From positions 682,001-746,000 of the forward strand of contig NZ_BJOV01000005.1 in assembly GCF_009932475.1 (NCBI RefSeq): a stretch of DNA of 64,000 nt. The letters run 5' to 3'. This document shows, in pieces, positions 38,187-46,621 of the stretch; within the stretch, counting starts at the first letter, position 1, and each line of letters begins with the position of its first letter. A model generated the notes under the pieces. That model was not told the origin of the DNA and made no database searches. It saw only the letters and a list, made by a program, of their open reading frames with translations. This DNA is from Gordonia spumicola (GTDB lineage: Bacteria; Actinomycetota; Actinomycetes; Mycobacteriales; Mycobacteriaceae). A program made the translations under genes and the position numbers.

Positions 38187-38881
38187 TCGACGAGTTCGCG
38201 GGAGTGCACGTCGGCGTCCGGGATGATGACGACCTCGCGATCGTGGGTCAGGACGTGCAGGAAGCCCGGCTGCGCGTCGAGGACGTATCCCTCGACGACA
38301 CCGGTGTCGGTGTGGATGCGTTCCTCGCCCATCCACGGGACGTCGTTGACTGCTGCGAGGATGAGCAGGCCGGTGGCGGTGAGCACGCCGACACGTCGAC
38401 TCAGCCGGAGCAGAGTGTCGTGTACCACGCCGGTCCGCCACCACAGGCGCATGCCGATCACGGCGGCTCCCACCGCGGCCGCTCCGACGACCGTCCACGG
38501 GTTGCCGAACGTCACGGTCATCGAGATCGCCATCGTGATGAGCGTCACCGATCCGAGCACGCTCGACACCGTGATGGTCCCGCGGTGCTTGTCCATCGGC
38601 CACAGGACGCGCATCAGGACGAGGGGGAGCAGCACCGCGATGAGGATCCCGGTCAGCAGCGGCTGACCGACCACGGTGCCGAAGGCGATGGGGAAGGCGT
38701 CGGAGAAGTCGAACGTGTCGGCGATCGCGGCCACCACGTGCCAGTCCCAGTGCGCGACGGCGAGCAGCCGGAGCACCAGGAACAGGACGACGACGGCCGC
38801 CGTCGTCCCGAGACGGACGCTGACGTCCGGCCTGTCCTGCGCGTCCCGCTCGTCCCGTGGAGTGTCGGCGTCAGCGTCCAC
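38183..38881 (-). CDS. uncharacterised membrane protein co-transcribed with devR
   Basis: A 232-residue protein with a charged N-terminus and about 5 hydrophobic segments ([73 protein letters not shown] and [16 protein letters not shown]), ending in a ~55-residue soluble tail ([20 protein letters not shown]). Family not recognised. GTG 38881 lies 11 bp inside the 3' end of devR, so the two are likely co-translated; a role in the DevRS response is an inference from position only. Confidence 0.75.
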   Translation of the reverse strand: MDADADTPRDERDAQDRPDVSVRLGTTAAVVVLFLVLRLLAVAHWDWHVVAAIADTFDFSDAFPIAFGTVVGQPLLTGILIAVLLPLVLMRVLWPMDKHRGTITVSSVLGSVTLITMAISMTVTFGNPWTVVGAAAVGAAVIGMRLWWRTGVVHDTLLRLSRRVGVLTATGLLILAAVNDVPWMGEERIHTDTGVVEGYVLDAQPGFLHVLTHDREVVIIPDADVHSRELVD

Positions 38882-39530
38882 GGCCGCGCAGCTCCGTCGC
38901 GAGGACCGCGACCTGCGTCCGCCGCTGCATGTCGAGTTTGGACAGGATCCGCGACACGTAGTTCTTGATCGTCTTCTCGGCGAGGAACATGCGGTCGGCG
39001 ATCTGTCGGTTGGTCAGCCCCTCGCCGATGAGGGTGAAGACCTCTCGCTCCTGCGAGGTCAGCTCGGCGAGCGGGTCGGACGGACTGCCGTTGCGGAGCC
39101 GGGCGAGAAGTGCCCCGGTGCTCTTCGGGTCGAGCAGCGAGCCGCCGCGCCCGACAGTGCGGACCGCCTCGATGAGGTTGTGGCCCAGGATCTGTTTGAG
39201 GACAAAACCGGAGGCTCCGGCGAGGACCGCGGCCAGCAGGGCGTCGTCGTCGGCGTAGCTGGTGAGCATCAGGCACCGGACGGTCGGGTTCTCGGCGCGG
39301 ACGTCGCGGCACAGTTCCACCCCGTTCCCGTCGGGCAGGCGGACGTCGAGGACCACCACGTCGGGTTCGGTGGACGCGATGCCCACTCGAGCCTCGCCGA
39401 CGGTGGCGGCCTCGCCGATCACGTCGAGGTCGTCGGCGGTGCCGAGCAGGTCGCGCAGTCCTCGACGAACCAGTTCATGGTCGTCGACGAGGAACACTCG
39501 GACGTGACGGCGTGCGGGATCAGCGGTCAT
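38871..39530 (-). CDS. devR: DevR/DosR-like NarL/LuxR-family response regulator
   Basis: A 219-residue regulator: receiver domain with acidic pocket Asp16-Asp17, phospho-acceptor Asp62 ([12 protein letters not shown]) and the LTSY and VLKQ switch residues, then a C-terminal LuxR HTH ([20 protein letters not shown] and [16 protein letters not shown]). The whole chain is very close to M. tuberculosis DevR as remembered, including the KTxKNYVS DNA-reading helix. It should activate a hypoxia/NO-type regulon when phosphorylated by the DevS-like kinase across the small membrane gene. Confidence 0.9.
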   Translation of the reverse strand: MTADPARRHVRVFLVDDHELVRRGLRDLLGTADDLDVIGEAATVGEARVGIASTEPDVVVLDVRLPDGNGVELCRDVRAENPTVRCLMLTSYADDDALLAAVLAGASGFVLKQILGHNLIEAVRTVGRGGSLLDPKSTGALLARLRNGSPSDPLAELTSQEREVFTLIGEGLTNRQIADRMFLAEKTIKNYVSRILSKLDMQRRTQVAVLATELRGRGR

Positions 39531-39536
39531 GAGATC

Positions 39537-39542
39537 ACGTTA
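39537..39542 (-). promoter_or_regulatory. -10 element TAACGT, leaderless start of devR
   Basis: Minus strand: TAACGT, 6 nt, then ATG 39530. Confidence 0.5.
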
Positions 39543-39576
39543 CCGCAGGTGGGAAGTGGACTCGGGGCCCTGGGCA

Positions 39577-39596
39577 GACGGGACTTTCGACTCCGG
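39577..39596 (+). promoter_or_regulatory. degenerate DevR box candidate upstream of the desaturase and devR
   Basis: The 20-mer at 39577-39596 contains GGGACTTT and CGACTCC; about 13 of 20 positions fit the DevR consensus TTSGGGACTWWAGTCCCSAA. It lies 34 bp before the desaturase ATG and 47 bp upstream of devR, which would allow autoregulation. Confidence 0.4.
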
Positions 39597-39629
39597 ACAT
39601 CGTGGTGGCCGGTCGTCAGGGTTGATGGC

Positions 39630-40595
39630 ATGACTGCACTGATCGGCTCGCCGATGACCGGTTCGGATCTGCTCCGCGAACTCCTGCCCGACTGCGAGCG
39701 GGAGGTGGAACGGCACATGAAGCTGACCCGCGACTGGCATCCGCACGACTACGTCCCGTGGGACGACGGACGGAACTTCGCGGCGCTCGGCGGTGTCGAC
39801 TGGGACCCCGAGCAGTCGTCGTTGTCGGAGACGGCGAAGGCGGCGATGATCACCAATCTGCTCACCGAGGACAACCTGCCGTCGTATCACCGTGTGATCG
39901 CCGACAACTTCACCCTCGACGACGCGTGGGGCTTCTGGGTGGGTCGCTGGACGGCGGAGGAGGCGCGGCACTCGATCGTGATGCGCGACTACCTCGTCGT
40001 GACCCGCGGCGTCGACCCCGTGGAGCTCGAGACGCTGCGCATGGAGCACATGACCGGCGGCTACAACCCGCTGCCCGACGACGACGGTCAGCGCGACCAC
40101 AGTTTCGACATGCTGTACGCGGTCGCCTACGTGTCGTTCCAGGAGCTCGCGACCCGGGTGAGCCACAAGAACACCGGCAAGGCGTGCGGCGATCCGATCG
40201 CGGACCGCATGCTCCAGCGAGTGGCCGCCGACGAGAACCTGCACATGATCTTCTACCGGAACATCGTGTCGGCGGCGCTCGACGTGGTGCCCGACGAGGC
40301 GATGGAGGCGATCTACACGATCGTGTCCAATTTCGCGATGCCCGGATCGACGATGCCGAACTTCCGCCGCAACGCCGTCCTCATCGCGAAGGGCGGAATC
40401 TACGACCTGCCCCAGCACATGAACGAGGTGGTGATGCCGGTGCTGCGCAAGTGGCGGATCTTCGACCGCGACGACTTCGGTCCCACGGGGCAGATGTACC
40501 GCGAGCGCCTCGCCGACTTCCTCGCCCAGATGGACGTGAAGGTGACGAAGTTCGAGGAGTCCCGCGCTCGCGCCCTCGCCCGAGCCGCACGCTGA
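39630..40595 (+). CDS. acyl-ACP desaturase (DesA family, soluble di-iron)
   Basis: A 321-residue ferritin-like enzyme introducing a double bond into acyl-ACP, in mycolata for mycolic or membrane lipids. Di-iron motifs are TEDNLPSYHR, TAEEARHSIV and ADENLHMIFY. ATG 39630 starts the conserved N-terminus (LLRELLPDCEREVERHMKLT); the frame is open much further upstream but without similarity. Mycobacterial DesA2 is under DosR-type or oxygen control in some species, and a possible DevR box lies upstream here. DesA1 versus DesA2 cannot be decided. Confidence 0.92.
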   Translation: MTALIGSPMTGSDLLRELLPDCEREVERHMKLTRDWHPHDYVPWDDGRNFAALGGVDWDPEQSSLSETAKAAMITNLLTEDNLPSYHRVIADNFTLDDAWGFWVGRWTAEEARHSIVMRDYLVVTRGVDPVELETLRMEHMTGGYNPLPDDDGQRDHSFDMLYAVAYVSFQELATRVSHKNTGKACGDPIADRMLQRVAADENLHMIFYRNIVSAALDVVPDEAMEAIYTIVSNFAMPGSTMPNFRRNAVLIAKGGIYDLPQHMNEVVMPVLRKWRIFDRDDFGPTGQMYRERLADFLAQMDVKVTKFEESRARALARAAR

Positions 40596-40619
40596 CCGTC
40601 GGCCCGTCGAGCCGGGTCC

Positions 40620-40670
40620 TTCCCGCCCGTCGAGCGCAGTCGTTCCCGCCCGTCGAGCGCAGTCGAGACG
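40620..40670 (+). repeat. two tandem copies of a dispersed 23-bp repeat
   Basis: The 23-bp sequence at 40620-40642 is repeated exactly at 40643-40665 and followed by AGACG. Its core CGTCGAGCGCAGTCG recurs at 33651 and, as CCCCGAGCGCAGTCGAG, at 61240 and 61266. A decayed third unit (CCCGTCGAGCCGGGTCC) precedes at 40603. It lies between the desaturase and cysG. Confidence 0.85.
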
Positions 40671-40674
40671 CGGA

Positions 40675-40680
40675 TAGGAT
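40675..40680 (+). promoter_or_regulatory. -10 element TAGGAT upstream of cysG
   Basis: TAGGAT is 8 nt from ATG 40689 and directly follows the dispersed repeat pair; no Shine-Dalgarno. Confidence 0.5.
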
Positions 40681-40688
40681 CGTCACCC

Positions 40689-41909
40689 ATGGGGCACGCT
40701 CATTACCTTGCCGGACTGGACCTTCGAGGTCGGCGCGTCGTCGTCGTCGGAGGCGGAAGCGTAGCGCAGCGCCGGCTGCCGAATCTGCTGGCCGCGGGCG
40801 CGGACGTGCACGTGATCGCCGTCGACCCGAGGCCGACCGTCGAATCCGAACCGGCCGTCACGGTGCACCGTCGCGCGTACGCGCCCGGCGACCTCGATGG
40901 AGCCTGGTACGTGCTCGCATGCACCGACGACCCGGAGGTGAACGCCGCGATCGTGGAGGAGGCGAGCGCGTCGCGCGTGTTCTGCGTGCGGGCCGACGAC
41001 GGCGCCGCGGGCACCGCGGTGACGCCCGCGTCGGGTCATCACCGAGATCTGCAGTTCGGAGTCCTCGCGGGCGGTGACCATCGTCGGTCGGCGGCCGCGC
41101 GTGCCGCGATCACGGCGGCGTTCGCCGACGGGACGTCGTTGACCGTGGACGATGGAGCCCGCCATGCACCGGGTGTCGCGCTCGTCGGCGGCGGGCCCGG
41201 AGCCGCGGACATGATCACCGTGCGTGGCCGCAGGCTCTTGGCGGAGGCCGACGTCGTGGTCGCCGATCGTCTCGCGCCGGTCGCGCTCCTGGACGAGTTG
41301 GGTCCGCAGGTCGAGATCGTCGACGCGGCGAAAGTCCCCTACGGACGGGCGATGCGGCAGGAGCAGATCAACGAGATACTCGTCGACCGGGCGAAGGCGG
41401 GCAAGTTCGTCGTACGCCTCAAGGGCGGCGACCCGTACGTGTACGGCCGCGGCTTCGAGGAACTGCAGGCCTGCGTCGAGGCCGGTGTCCCGGTCACGGT
41501 GGTGCCCGGCGTGGCGAGCCCGATCTCGGCACCGGGGCTGGCCGGGATCCCGGTGACCCATCGCGGGGTGACACACGAGTTCGTCGTCGTCTCCGGTCAT
41601 GTCGCGCCCGACCATCCGGACTCGCTGACCAACTGGGAGGCGCTGGCGCAGCTGCGCGGGACGATCGTGCTGATGATGGCGGTCAAACGGATCGACGCCT
41701 TCGCCACGGCGCTGTTGAGCGGGGGACGGCCGTCCGACACTCCCGTGGCGTTCATCGAGAACGCCTCGCGCCCGGACCAACGGCTCATCCGCACCGATCT
41801 GGAGCATGCCGCCGAGGCCGCCCGCGACCATGAGCTGATCGCGCCCGCGATCGCGGTGATCGGGCCGGTGGCCGGCTTCACGGACGCCGACCGCGCGGTG
41901 ACGCCGTGA
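40689..41909 (+). CDS. cysG: siroheme synthase: precorrin-2 dehydrogenase/ferrochelatase plus uroporphyrinogen-III methyltransferase
   Basis: Two-domain 406-residue enzyme feeding siroheme and cobalamin. Residues ~5-150 are the NAD-binding dehydrogenase/ferrochelatase part (GRRVVVVGGGSVAQRRL, VLACTDDPEVN); residues ~155-400 are the SUMT domain (VALVGGGPGAADMITVRG, VVRLKGGDPYVYGRG, PVTVVPGVASPISAPGLAG). The stop overlaps the next gene by 4 nt. Proximity to cobO/cobB fits a shared tetrapyrrole block. Confidence 0.95.
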   Translation: MGHAHYLAGLDLRGRRVVVVGGGSVAQRRLPNLLAAGADVHVIAVDPRPTVESEPAVTVHRRAYAPGDLDGAWYVLACTDDPEVNAAIVEEASASRVFCVRADDGAAGTAVTPASGHHRDLQFGVLAGGDHRRSAAARAAITAAFADGTSLTVDDGARHAPGVALVGGGPGAADMITVRGRRLLAEADVVVADRLAPVALLDELGPQVEIVDAAKVPYGRAMRQEQINEILVDRAKAGKFVVRLKGGDPYVYGRGFEELQACVEAGVPVTVVPGVASPISAPGLAGIPVTHRGVTHEFVVVSGHVAPDHPDSLTNWEALAQLRGTIVLMMAVKRIDAFATALLSGGRPSDTPVAFIENASRPDQRLIRTDLEHAAEAARDHELIAPAIAVIGPVAGFTDADRAVTP

Positions 41910-42298
41910 ACGCTCGCATCGCCGCCTGCGTGTCCGGGGCCCTCCTGCTGGTGGCGGCGATCGCGGCGTGGTTCGTGCACCCGGCGATCACCGCGGTGCT
42001 CGTCGGACTGGCGGTGATCGTGATGTCGCTGTGGCAGGCGTACCGGCGACGCGCAGGCATCGAACCGCTTCCGGAATCCGGTTTCACCACGATCGTCGTC
42101 CCGCTTGTGTTCGGTGCGCTCGCGGTCACGGCTCTCAACGGCTGGATCTACCGGATCTCCGCAGACGCGGGCTCCGGGTCCGGCGATCTGCGCATGCTGA
42201 TCGGGCTGATCACGGGCGTCATCGGCATGGCCGCCGCCTACGGCTACGGGCGAATCCGGGCGCAGAAGGCGCAGCTTGCCGCCGTCGACGACGACTGA
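41906..42298 (+). CDS. small membrane protein of unknown function
   Basis: A 130-residue protein with about four hydrophobic segments (ACVSGALLLVAAIAAWFV, ITAVLVGLAVIVMSLW, TIVVPLVFGALAVTALNGW and MLIGLITGVIGMAAAYGYG) and a basic cytosolic loop YRRRAG. GTG 41906 overlaps the cysG stop (GTGA), so it is co-translated with cysG. Not recognised. Confidence 0.75.
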   Translation: MNARIAACVSGALLLVAAIAAWFVHPAITAVLVGLAVIVMSLWQAYRRRAGIEPLPESGFTTIVVPLVFGALAVTALNGWIYRISADAGSGSGDLRMLIGLITGVIGMAAAYGYGRIRAQKAQLAAVDDD

Positions 42299-42317
42299 CC
42301 ACCCGTCGCTTAAGGTG

Positions 42318-42348
42318 CGGATCGGTGTCGTCGGGTGACATCGATTCG
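42318..42348. terminator. 12-bp stem-loop between the membrane gene and yaaA
   Basis: 42318-42329 pairs with 42337-42348 (two G-U pairs) around a 7-nt loop, 20 bp after one stop and 14 bp before the other of two convergent genes. Likely bidirectional terminator. Confidence 0.5.
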
Positions 42349-42361
42349 CCCCTGAACCGTG

Positions 42362-43111
42362 TCAGCCCTCGGTGACGACGGTGATCTCGACGGGCGAGGT
42401 CACCTCCACCCGTTGACCGGCGTCGGACAGCACGGCGGCCAGACCGTTGATGTCGCGGACGTTCCGGCGCGTGCGGACGAGTTCGTGTGCGACGAGGCCC
42501 TTGTAGTGCTTGTTGAAGTGGCTGACCACTTTGCGCGTGCCGTTCGGGTACTCGGTGACGACTGTGGCGGTGACCGCGCCCGCCACGGGCCCGAGCTTCT
42601 GATAGACGCCGGACCGGAGATCGACCACGAAGTCGTCGACCGCGTCGAGAGCGGGGGACAGGACCGGCTTCCAGAGGGAGCCGAGGGTCCCGAATCCGGG
42701 GAGCTTGGACCCGCCGGACAGCCGGTACGCGGGAATCATGTCCGCGGCCGACACCACACCGAACAGGGCCGAACCGATCATCAGCCGGTCCGCGGCCTTG
42801 GTCTTCGACGCTCGCGTCATGCCGCGATAGTCGAGTGCGTCGTACAGGACGCCGGTGTACCGGGTGATCGCGGTCCGCGTCGGCGATGTGAACAGCTCGG
42901 CGTTGCGCGACACTTCGGCGAGGGCGGCGTCGCTCGCGCCGAGACCGAGAGCGGCCCGCGAACCGTCCAGATCGGCCGACAGGTCGACGAGCGCGTCGGC
43001 GAGCACACGGCGGACGTCGGTGAGGGCGGGCAGCGACAGCGAGTCGAGGTCGAGTGGGGCCGCCGTCCCGCCGTCCGACTTGGTCTCCGAGGGAGGCAGG
43101 ATCACGAGCAC
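42362..43111 (-). CDS. yaaA: peroxide stress protein YaaA
   Basis: A 249-residue cytosolic DNA-binding/iron-limiting stress protein of the DUF328 family. [15 protein letters not shown] at the start, [14 protein letters not shown] and [11 protein letters not shown], then [18 protein letters not shown] are family-specific. It is a single gene divergent from proS. GTG 43111 lies 6 nt after a TAGAGT -10. Confidence 0.92.
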   Translation of the reverse strand: MLVILPPSETKSDGGTAAPLDLDSLSLPALTDVRRVLADALVDLSADLDGSRAALGLGASDAALAEVSRNAELFTSPTRTAITRYTGVLYDALDYRGMTRASKTKAADRLMIGSALFGVVSAADMIPAYRLSGGSKLPGFGTLGSLWKPVLSPALDAVDDFVVDLRSGVYQKLGPVAGAVTATVVTEYPNGTRKVVSHFNKHYKGLVAHELVRTRRNVRDINGLAAVLSDAGQRVEVTSPVEITVVTEG

Positions 43112-43117
43112 CCGACA

Positions 43118-43123
43118 ACTCTA
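43118..43123 (-). promoter_or_regulatory. -10 element TAGAGT, leaderless start of yaaA
   Basis: Minus strand: TAGAGT, 6 nt, GTG 43111. It lies 18 bp from the proS -10, so the two divergent promoters must overlap in their -35 regions. Confidence 0.55.
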
Positions 43124-43140
43124 CTGGCGTGCTTCCCGAC

Positions 43141-43146
43141 TAGGCT
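43141..43146 (+). promoter_or_regulatory. -10 element TAGGCT, leaderless start of proS
   Basis: TAGGCT, 7 nt, GTG 43154; no Shine-Dalgarno. Confidence 0.55.
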
Positions 43147-43153
43147 GTTCACC

Positions 43154-44911
43154 GTGATCACGCGCATGTCGACCCTGTTCCTCCGCACCCTCCGCGACGA
43201 CCCCGCCGACGCCGAGGTTCCGAGCCACAAGCTGCTCGTCCGCGCGGGCTACGTCCGCCGCACCGCGCCGGGCGTCTACTCGTGGTTGCCGCTCGGCCTG
43301 CGGGTGTTCCGGCACGTCGAGCAGATCGTCCGCGAGGAGATGGACGCCATGGGGGCACAGGAGATCCTGCTGCCCGCACTCCTGCCGCGCGATCCGTACG
43401 AGGCGACCAATCGGTGGACCGAGTACGGCCCCAATCTCTTCCGCCTCAAGGACCGCAAGGGCGCCGAGATGCTCCTCGGACCCACGCACGAGGAGATCTT
43501 CACCCAGCTGGTGAAGGGCGAGTACAGCTCGTACAAGGACCTCCCCGTGATCCTGTACCAGGTGCAGACCAAGTACCGCGACGAGGAGCGTCCCCGTGCG
43601 GGCATCCTCCGCGGGCGCGAGTTCGTGATGAAGGACTCGTACTCCTTCGACCTCGACGACGCGGGCCTGCAGGCGTCCTACGACAAGCATCGCGCCGCCT
43701 ACCAGCGCATCTTCGATCGCCTCGGCGTCGACTACGTGATCGTCAAGGCCACGGCCGGGGCGATGGGCGGCAGCCGGTCCGAAGAGTTCCTCGCCGTCTG
43801 CGAGGTCGGCGAGGACACGTTCGTCCGCAGTACCGAGTCGGACTACGCCGCCAACGTCGAAGCCGTCACGACGACCGTCCCCGACGCGCTCCCGTTCGAC
43901 GGGCTGCCCGCCGCCGTCGTCCACGAGACCGGTGACACCCCGACCATCGACACCCTCGTGGACTGGGCGAACGCCTCCCTTCCCCCTCGAGGTGGGAACA
44001 CGGCGTACACCGCGGCCGACACCCTCAAGAACGTGATGGTGAAGATCCGCAAGCCCGGCGGCGACTGGGAGATCACCGCGGTCGGCGTCCCCGGTGACAG
44101 GGAAGTGGACTTCAAGCGTCTCGAGGCGTCCGTGGAGCCCGCCGAGGTGGAACTGCTCGACGACGCCGACTTCGCCGCGAACCCCGCCCTGGTCAAGGGC
44201 TACATCGGCCCGAAGGGCGTGCAGGGCGCCGAATTCACCTACCTCGTCGACCCGCGCGTCGTCGACGGCACGTCGTGGATCACCGGTGCAGACGTCAAGG
44301 GCAAGCACTACGTGGACCTCGTCGTCGGACGCGATTTCACCCCGGACGGCGTCATCGAGGCCGCATCGGTCCGCGACGGCGATCCGTCGCCCGACGGCAA
44401 CGGCGTCTTGACCTCGGCCAAGGGCATCGAGATCGGTCACATCTTCCAGCTGGGCCGCAAGTACGCCGACGCCTTCGGTCTCGACGTGCTCGGCGAGAAC
44501 GGCAAGCCGGTGCGCGTCACGATGGGCTCCTACGGCCTCGGCGTCTCGCGCATGGTCGCAGTGCTCGCCGAGCAGATGCACGACGACAAGGGCCTGCGCT
44601 GGCCGCGCGAGGTGGCGCCCTTCGACGTCCACCTCGTCATCGCGAACAAGGACGAGGCTGCGGTGGCCGGCGCGTCCGAACTCGCCGACGCGCTCGACGC
44701 GGCCGGACTGTCGGTGCTGCTCGACGACCGCAAGGCGTCGCCCGGAGTCAAGTTCAAGGACTCGGAGCTGCTCGGCATGCCGGTCGTGGTCGTCGTCGGC
44801 CGCGGTTGGGCCAACGGCACCGTCGAGATCCGCGACCGCTTCACCGGCGAATCCGTCGAAGCGCCGGTCGACGGCGCCACCGACGCGGTGATCGCCGCGG
44901 TGCGCGGCTAG
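43154..44911 (+). CDS. proS: prolyl-tRNA synthetase (bacterial type, with editing domain)
   Basis: A 585-residue class II synthetase. Motif 1 ([20 protein letters not shown]), [20 protein letters not shown], motif 2 ([19 protein letters not shown]) and motif 3 ([17 protein letters not shown]) are present; the INS editing domain sits between motifs 2 and 3. GTG 43154 gives [20 protein letters not shown], matching the mycobacterial N-terminus; the frame is open further upstream without similarity. Confidence 0.97.
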   Translation: MITRMSTLFLRTLRDDPADAEVPSHKLLVRAGYVRRTAPGVYSWLPLGLRVFRHVEQIVREEMDAMGAQEILLPALLPRDPYEATNRWTEYGPNLFRLKDRKGAEMLLGPTHEEIFTQLVKGEYSSYKDLPVILYQVQTKYRDEERPRAGILRGREFVMKDSYSFDLDDAGLQASYDKHRAAYQRIFDRLGVDYVIVKATAGAMGGSRSEEFLAVCEVGEDTFVRSTESDYAANVEAVTTTVPDALPFDGLPAAVVHETGDTPTIDTLVDWANASLPPRGGNTAYTAADTLKNVMVKIRKPGGDWEITAVGVPGDREVDFKRLEASVEPAEVELLDDADFAANPALVKGYIGPKGVQGAEFTYLVDPRVVDGTSWITGADVKGKHYVDLVVGRDFTPDGVIEAASVRDGDPSPDGNGVLTSAKGIEIGHIFQLGRKYADAFGLDVLGENGKPVRVTMGSYGLGVSRMVAVLAEQMHDDKGLRWPREVAPFDVHLVIANKDEAAVAGASELADALDAAGLSVLLDDRKASPGVKFKDSELLGMPVVVVVGRGWANGTVEIRDRFTGESVEAPVDGATDAVIAAVRG

Positions 44912-44922
44912 TCCCGCCTAAG

Positions 44923-44981
44923 GTTCCCCGATTCCATCGATTTCCTCGGCGCGCAGCCGGCGATCGTGCGGATCGGGGAAC
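44923..44981. terminator. inverted repeat after proS
   Basis: GTTCCCCGAT (44923-44932) and ATCGGGGAAC (44972-44981) are exact inverted copies about 39 nt apart, between the proS stop and the convergent DUF4439 stop. The long loop makes it a weak terminator candidate. Confidence 0.35.
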
Positions 44982-44982
44982 G

Positions 44983-45408
44983 TTACGCGCCGGGGAAGGG
45001 GACCGTCGTCGGGGTGAGTCCCGTCGACGCCCGCCAGTGCGCGATGCGCAGCGCGCAGTCGGTGAGACCGTCCACGCCGAGCCGTCGGACCGTCGGGTCG
45101 TCGGCCTGCTCGACGAGGGCCCGGTACGCGGAGGCGCACGTGTTCTCCGCCAGCAGGAGCGCCTTGGCGGCCGACGGGCCGTCAGTGACGTCGGCGGGCA
45201 GCGTGTAGCCCGCGGCCGGGGTGCGTTCGGATCCGCCCGCGGCGACGATCGCGGCGTTGACCGCGTCGCGACGCACCCGGTGCGCCGCGATGTACTCGCC
45301 GATGGCGATGCGGTCGTCACCGCCGACGAAGGCGGTGGCGAGGCCGTAGACGAAGATCGCCGTGTTCTCGGTGTCGGCGGCGGTGGTCAGGGCGTCCATC
45401 TGGGTCAT
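44983..45408 (-). CDS. DUF4439 ferritin-like protein
   Basis: A 141-residue helical protein: DALTTAADTENTAIFVYGLA, AHRVRRDAVNAAI, LLLAENTCASAYRALVEQ, and CALRIAHWRASTG form the four helices of the DUF4439 ferritin-like family. The full set of iron ligands is not evident, so metal binding is open. ATG 45408 was chosen because GGAGG lies 10 nt upstream and it overlaps the previous stop (ATGA). Mycobacteria have the same pair before rimP (Rv2844/Rv2843). Confidence 0.8.
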   Translation of the reverse strand: MTQMDALTTAADTENTAIFVYGLATAFVGGDDRIAIGEYIAAHRVRRDAVNAAIVAAGGSERTPAAGYTLPADVTDGPSAAKALLLAENTCASAYRALVEQADDPTVRRLGVDGLTDCALRIAHWRASTGLTPTTVPFPGA

Positions 45409-45890
45409 GCGAGCTGAACCTCCGTGAGAGTGCGGCACGAGGCGGACACGGACGCGAGCAGGCCCGCGCTGAATCCGCTGCCGTCGACGGCGTCCGTCGC
45501 GGCGGCCTTCGTCGATGTGGTGACCGCGGTCCGCAGCGCGTCGAGCGTCGTGATGGCCGGGCCCGGATCGTCGATCTGGGCGGCGGACGACGAGTGCAGT
45601 CTGTTCACTTCGTCACGCAGCGCCTGCGCATGCTTGCCGCGTTGTTCGGCGAGGACGCCGAGCGCCGCGGTGTATTCGGTGACGCGTGGGGCGAGGGACT
45701 GCGCGGCCTTCTGTTGCCGGACCGCGGCCTGCGCGTGCCGGACCAGCAGTTCGGCGAGGGTGCGCTGCTCGTCGACGGTCGGACCGCACGCGGTGACCGC
45801 GGCCCCGACGGCGATCACGACCGGTACCGCGGCTGCGCCGCGCAGCACGGCTCGGCGGGATGGAGCGGAAATCGGAGAGTGGGCAGTCAC
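45405..45890 (-). CDS. Ala-rich predicted Tat/lipoprotein of unknown function
   Basis: A 161-residue exported protein: a twin-arginine-like start SRRAVLRGAAAVPVVIAVG followed by the lipobox VTAC (Cys34). The mature part is helical, rich in Ala and Gln (HAQAAVRQQKAAQSLAPRV), and coiled-coil-like. GTG 45890 is the most plausible start. It is translated with the DUF4439 gene, suggesting a surface-anchored partner. Divergent from rimP. Confidence 0.72.
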   Translation of the reverse strand: MTAHSPISAPSRRAVLRGAAAVPVVIAVGAAVTACGPTVDEQRTLAELLVRHAQAAVRQQKAAQSLAPRVTEYTAALGVLAEQRGKHAQALRDEVNRLHSSSAAQIDDPGPAITTLDALRTAVTTSTKAAATDAVDGSGFSAGLLASVSASCRTLTEVQLA

Positions 45891-45922
45891 GTTCTCAAAT
45901 TCTGCCAGTCGCGCGGATGGAC

Positions 45923-45928
45923 TACACT
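45923..45928 (+). promoter_or_regulatory. possible -10 (TACACT) of the rimP-nusA-infB operon
   Basis: TACACT lies 86 nt before rimP; TACAGT at 45961-45966 is a second candidate. -35 regions are unconvincing. Confidence 0.35.
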
Positions 45929-46014
45929 CAGCAGGCCCGGTTTCGGCCCGGCGCCGCACGTACAGTGGGTGCCGACCGTGCCGAAAGGCCCAGGACACGC
46001 GAGGTGAGGACACG

Positions 46015-46566
46015 ATGAGCGGCGACAAGACCGAGAAGATCGGAGCCGTCGTCGAACCGGTTCTCACCGCGGCCGGATACGACCTCGAAGAGGTCGCACT
46101 CCTCACGCCGCCCGGACGGCGCGACGTGCGGATCGTCGTCGATCGTGACGGCGGAGCAAGCCTCGACGCGCTCGCCGACCTCAGCCGGTCGCTCGACGAG
46201 GCGCTCGACGCGGCGAACGTCCTCGGGGAGCAGCCGTACGACCTCGAAGTCACGACTCCGGGCGTCGGGCGACCGCTGACTCTGGAAAGGCACTGGCGAC
46301 GGTCCGCCGGCCGCAGCGTCAAGATCCAGTACACGGCGGACGGCTCCGATCACGACACCGTGGCCCGCATCGGGCGGATCGCCGACGGAGTGCTCACCCT
46401 GGTCAAGGCCGACAAGGGACGCCTGTCCACCGTTCAGGTGCCGCTCGACACGGTGACCCGAGCGGTGGTCGACGTCGACTTCCGGCGTCCAGGCGAGGCC
46501 GAGCTGCGCGCGTGCGGACTCGACGACGTGGAGATCGCCCGCCGCCGCGAGCGCGCCGACGACTGA
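46015..46566 (+). CDS. rimP: ribosome maturation factor RimP
   Basis: A 183-residue 30S assembly factor. The N-terminal domain has VEPVLTAAGYDLEEV and VRIVVDRDGGASLDALADLSR, then the invariant LEVTTPGVGRPLT, then the C-terminal SH3-like barrel (VARIGRIADGVLTL). ATG 46015 has GAGGTGAGGA upstream. First gene of the rimP-nusA-ylxR-infB-rbfA operon. Confidence 0.95.
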   Translation: MSGDKTEKIGAVVEPVLTAAGYDLEEVALLTPPGRRDVRIVVDRDGGASLDALADLSRSLDEALDAANVLGEQPYDLEVTTPGVGRPLTLERHWRRSAGRSVKIQYTADGSDHDTVARIGRIADGVLTLVKADKGRLSTVQVPLDTVTRAVVDVDFRRPGEAELRACGLDDVEIARRRERADD

Positions 46567-46621
46567 CCACGTACGACAACTGAACAGACAACTCAACCCG
46601 ACAAGCGAATAGGAGTCGCCA

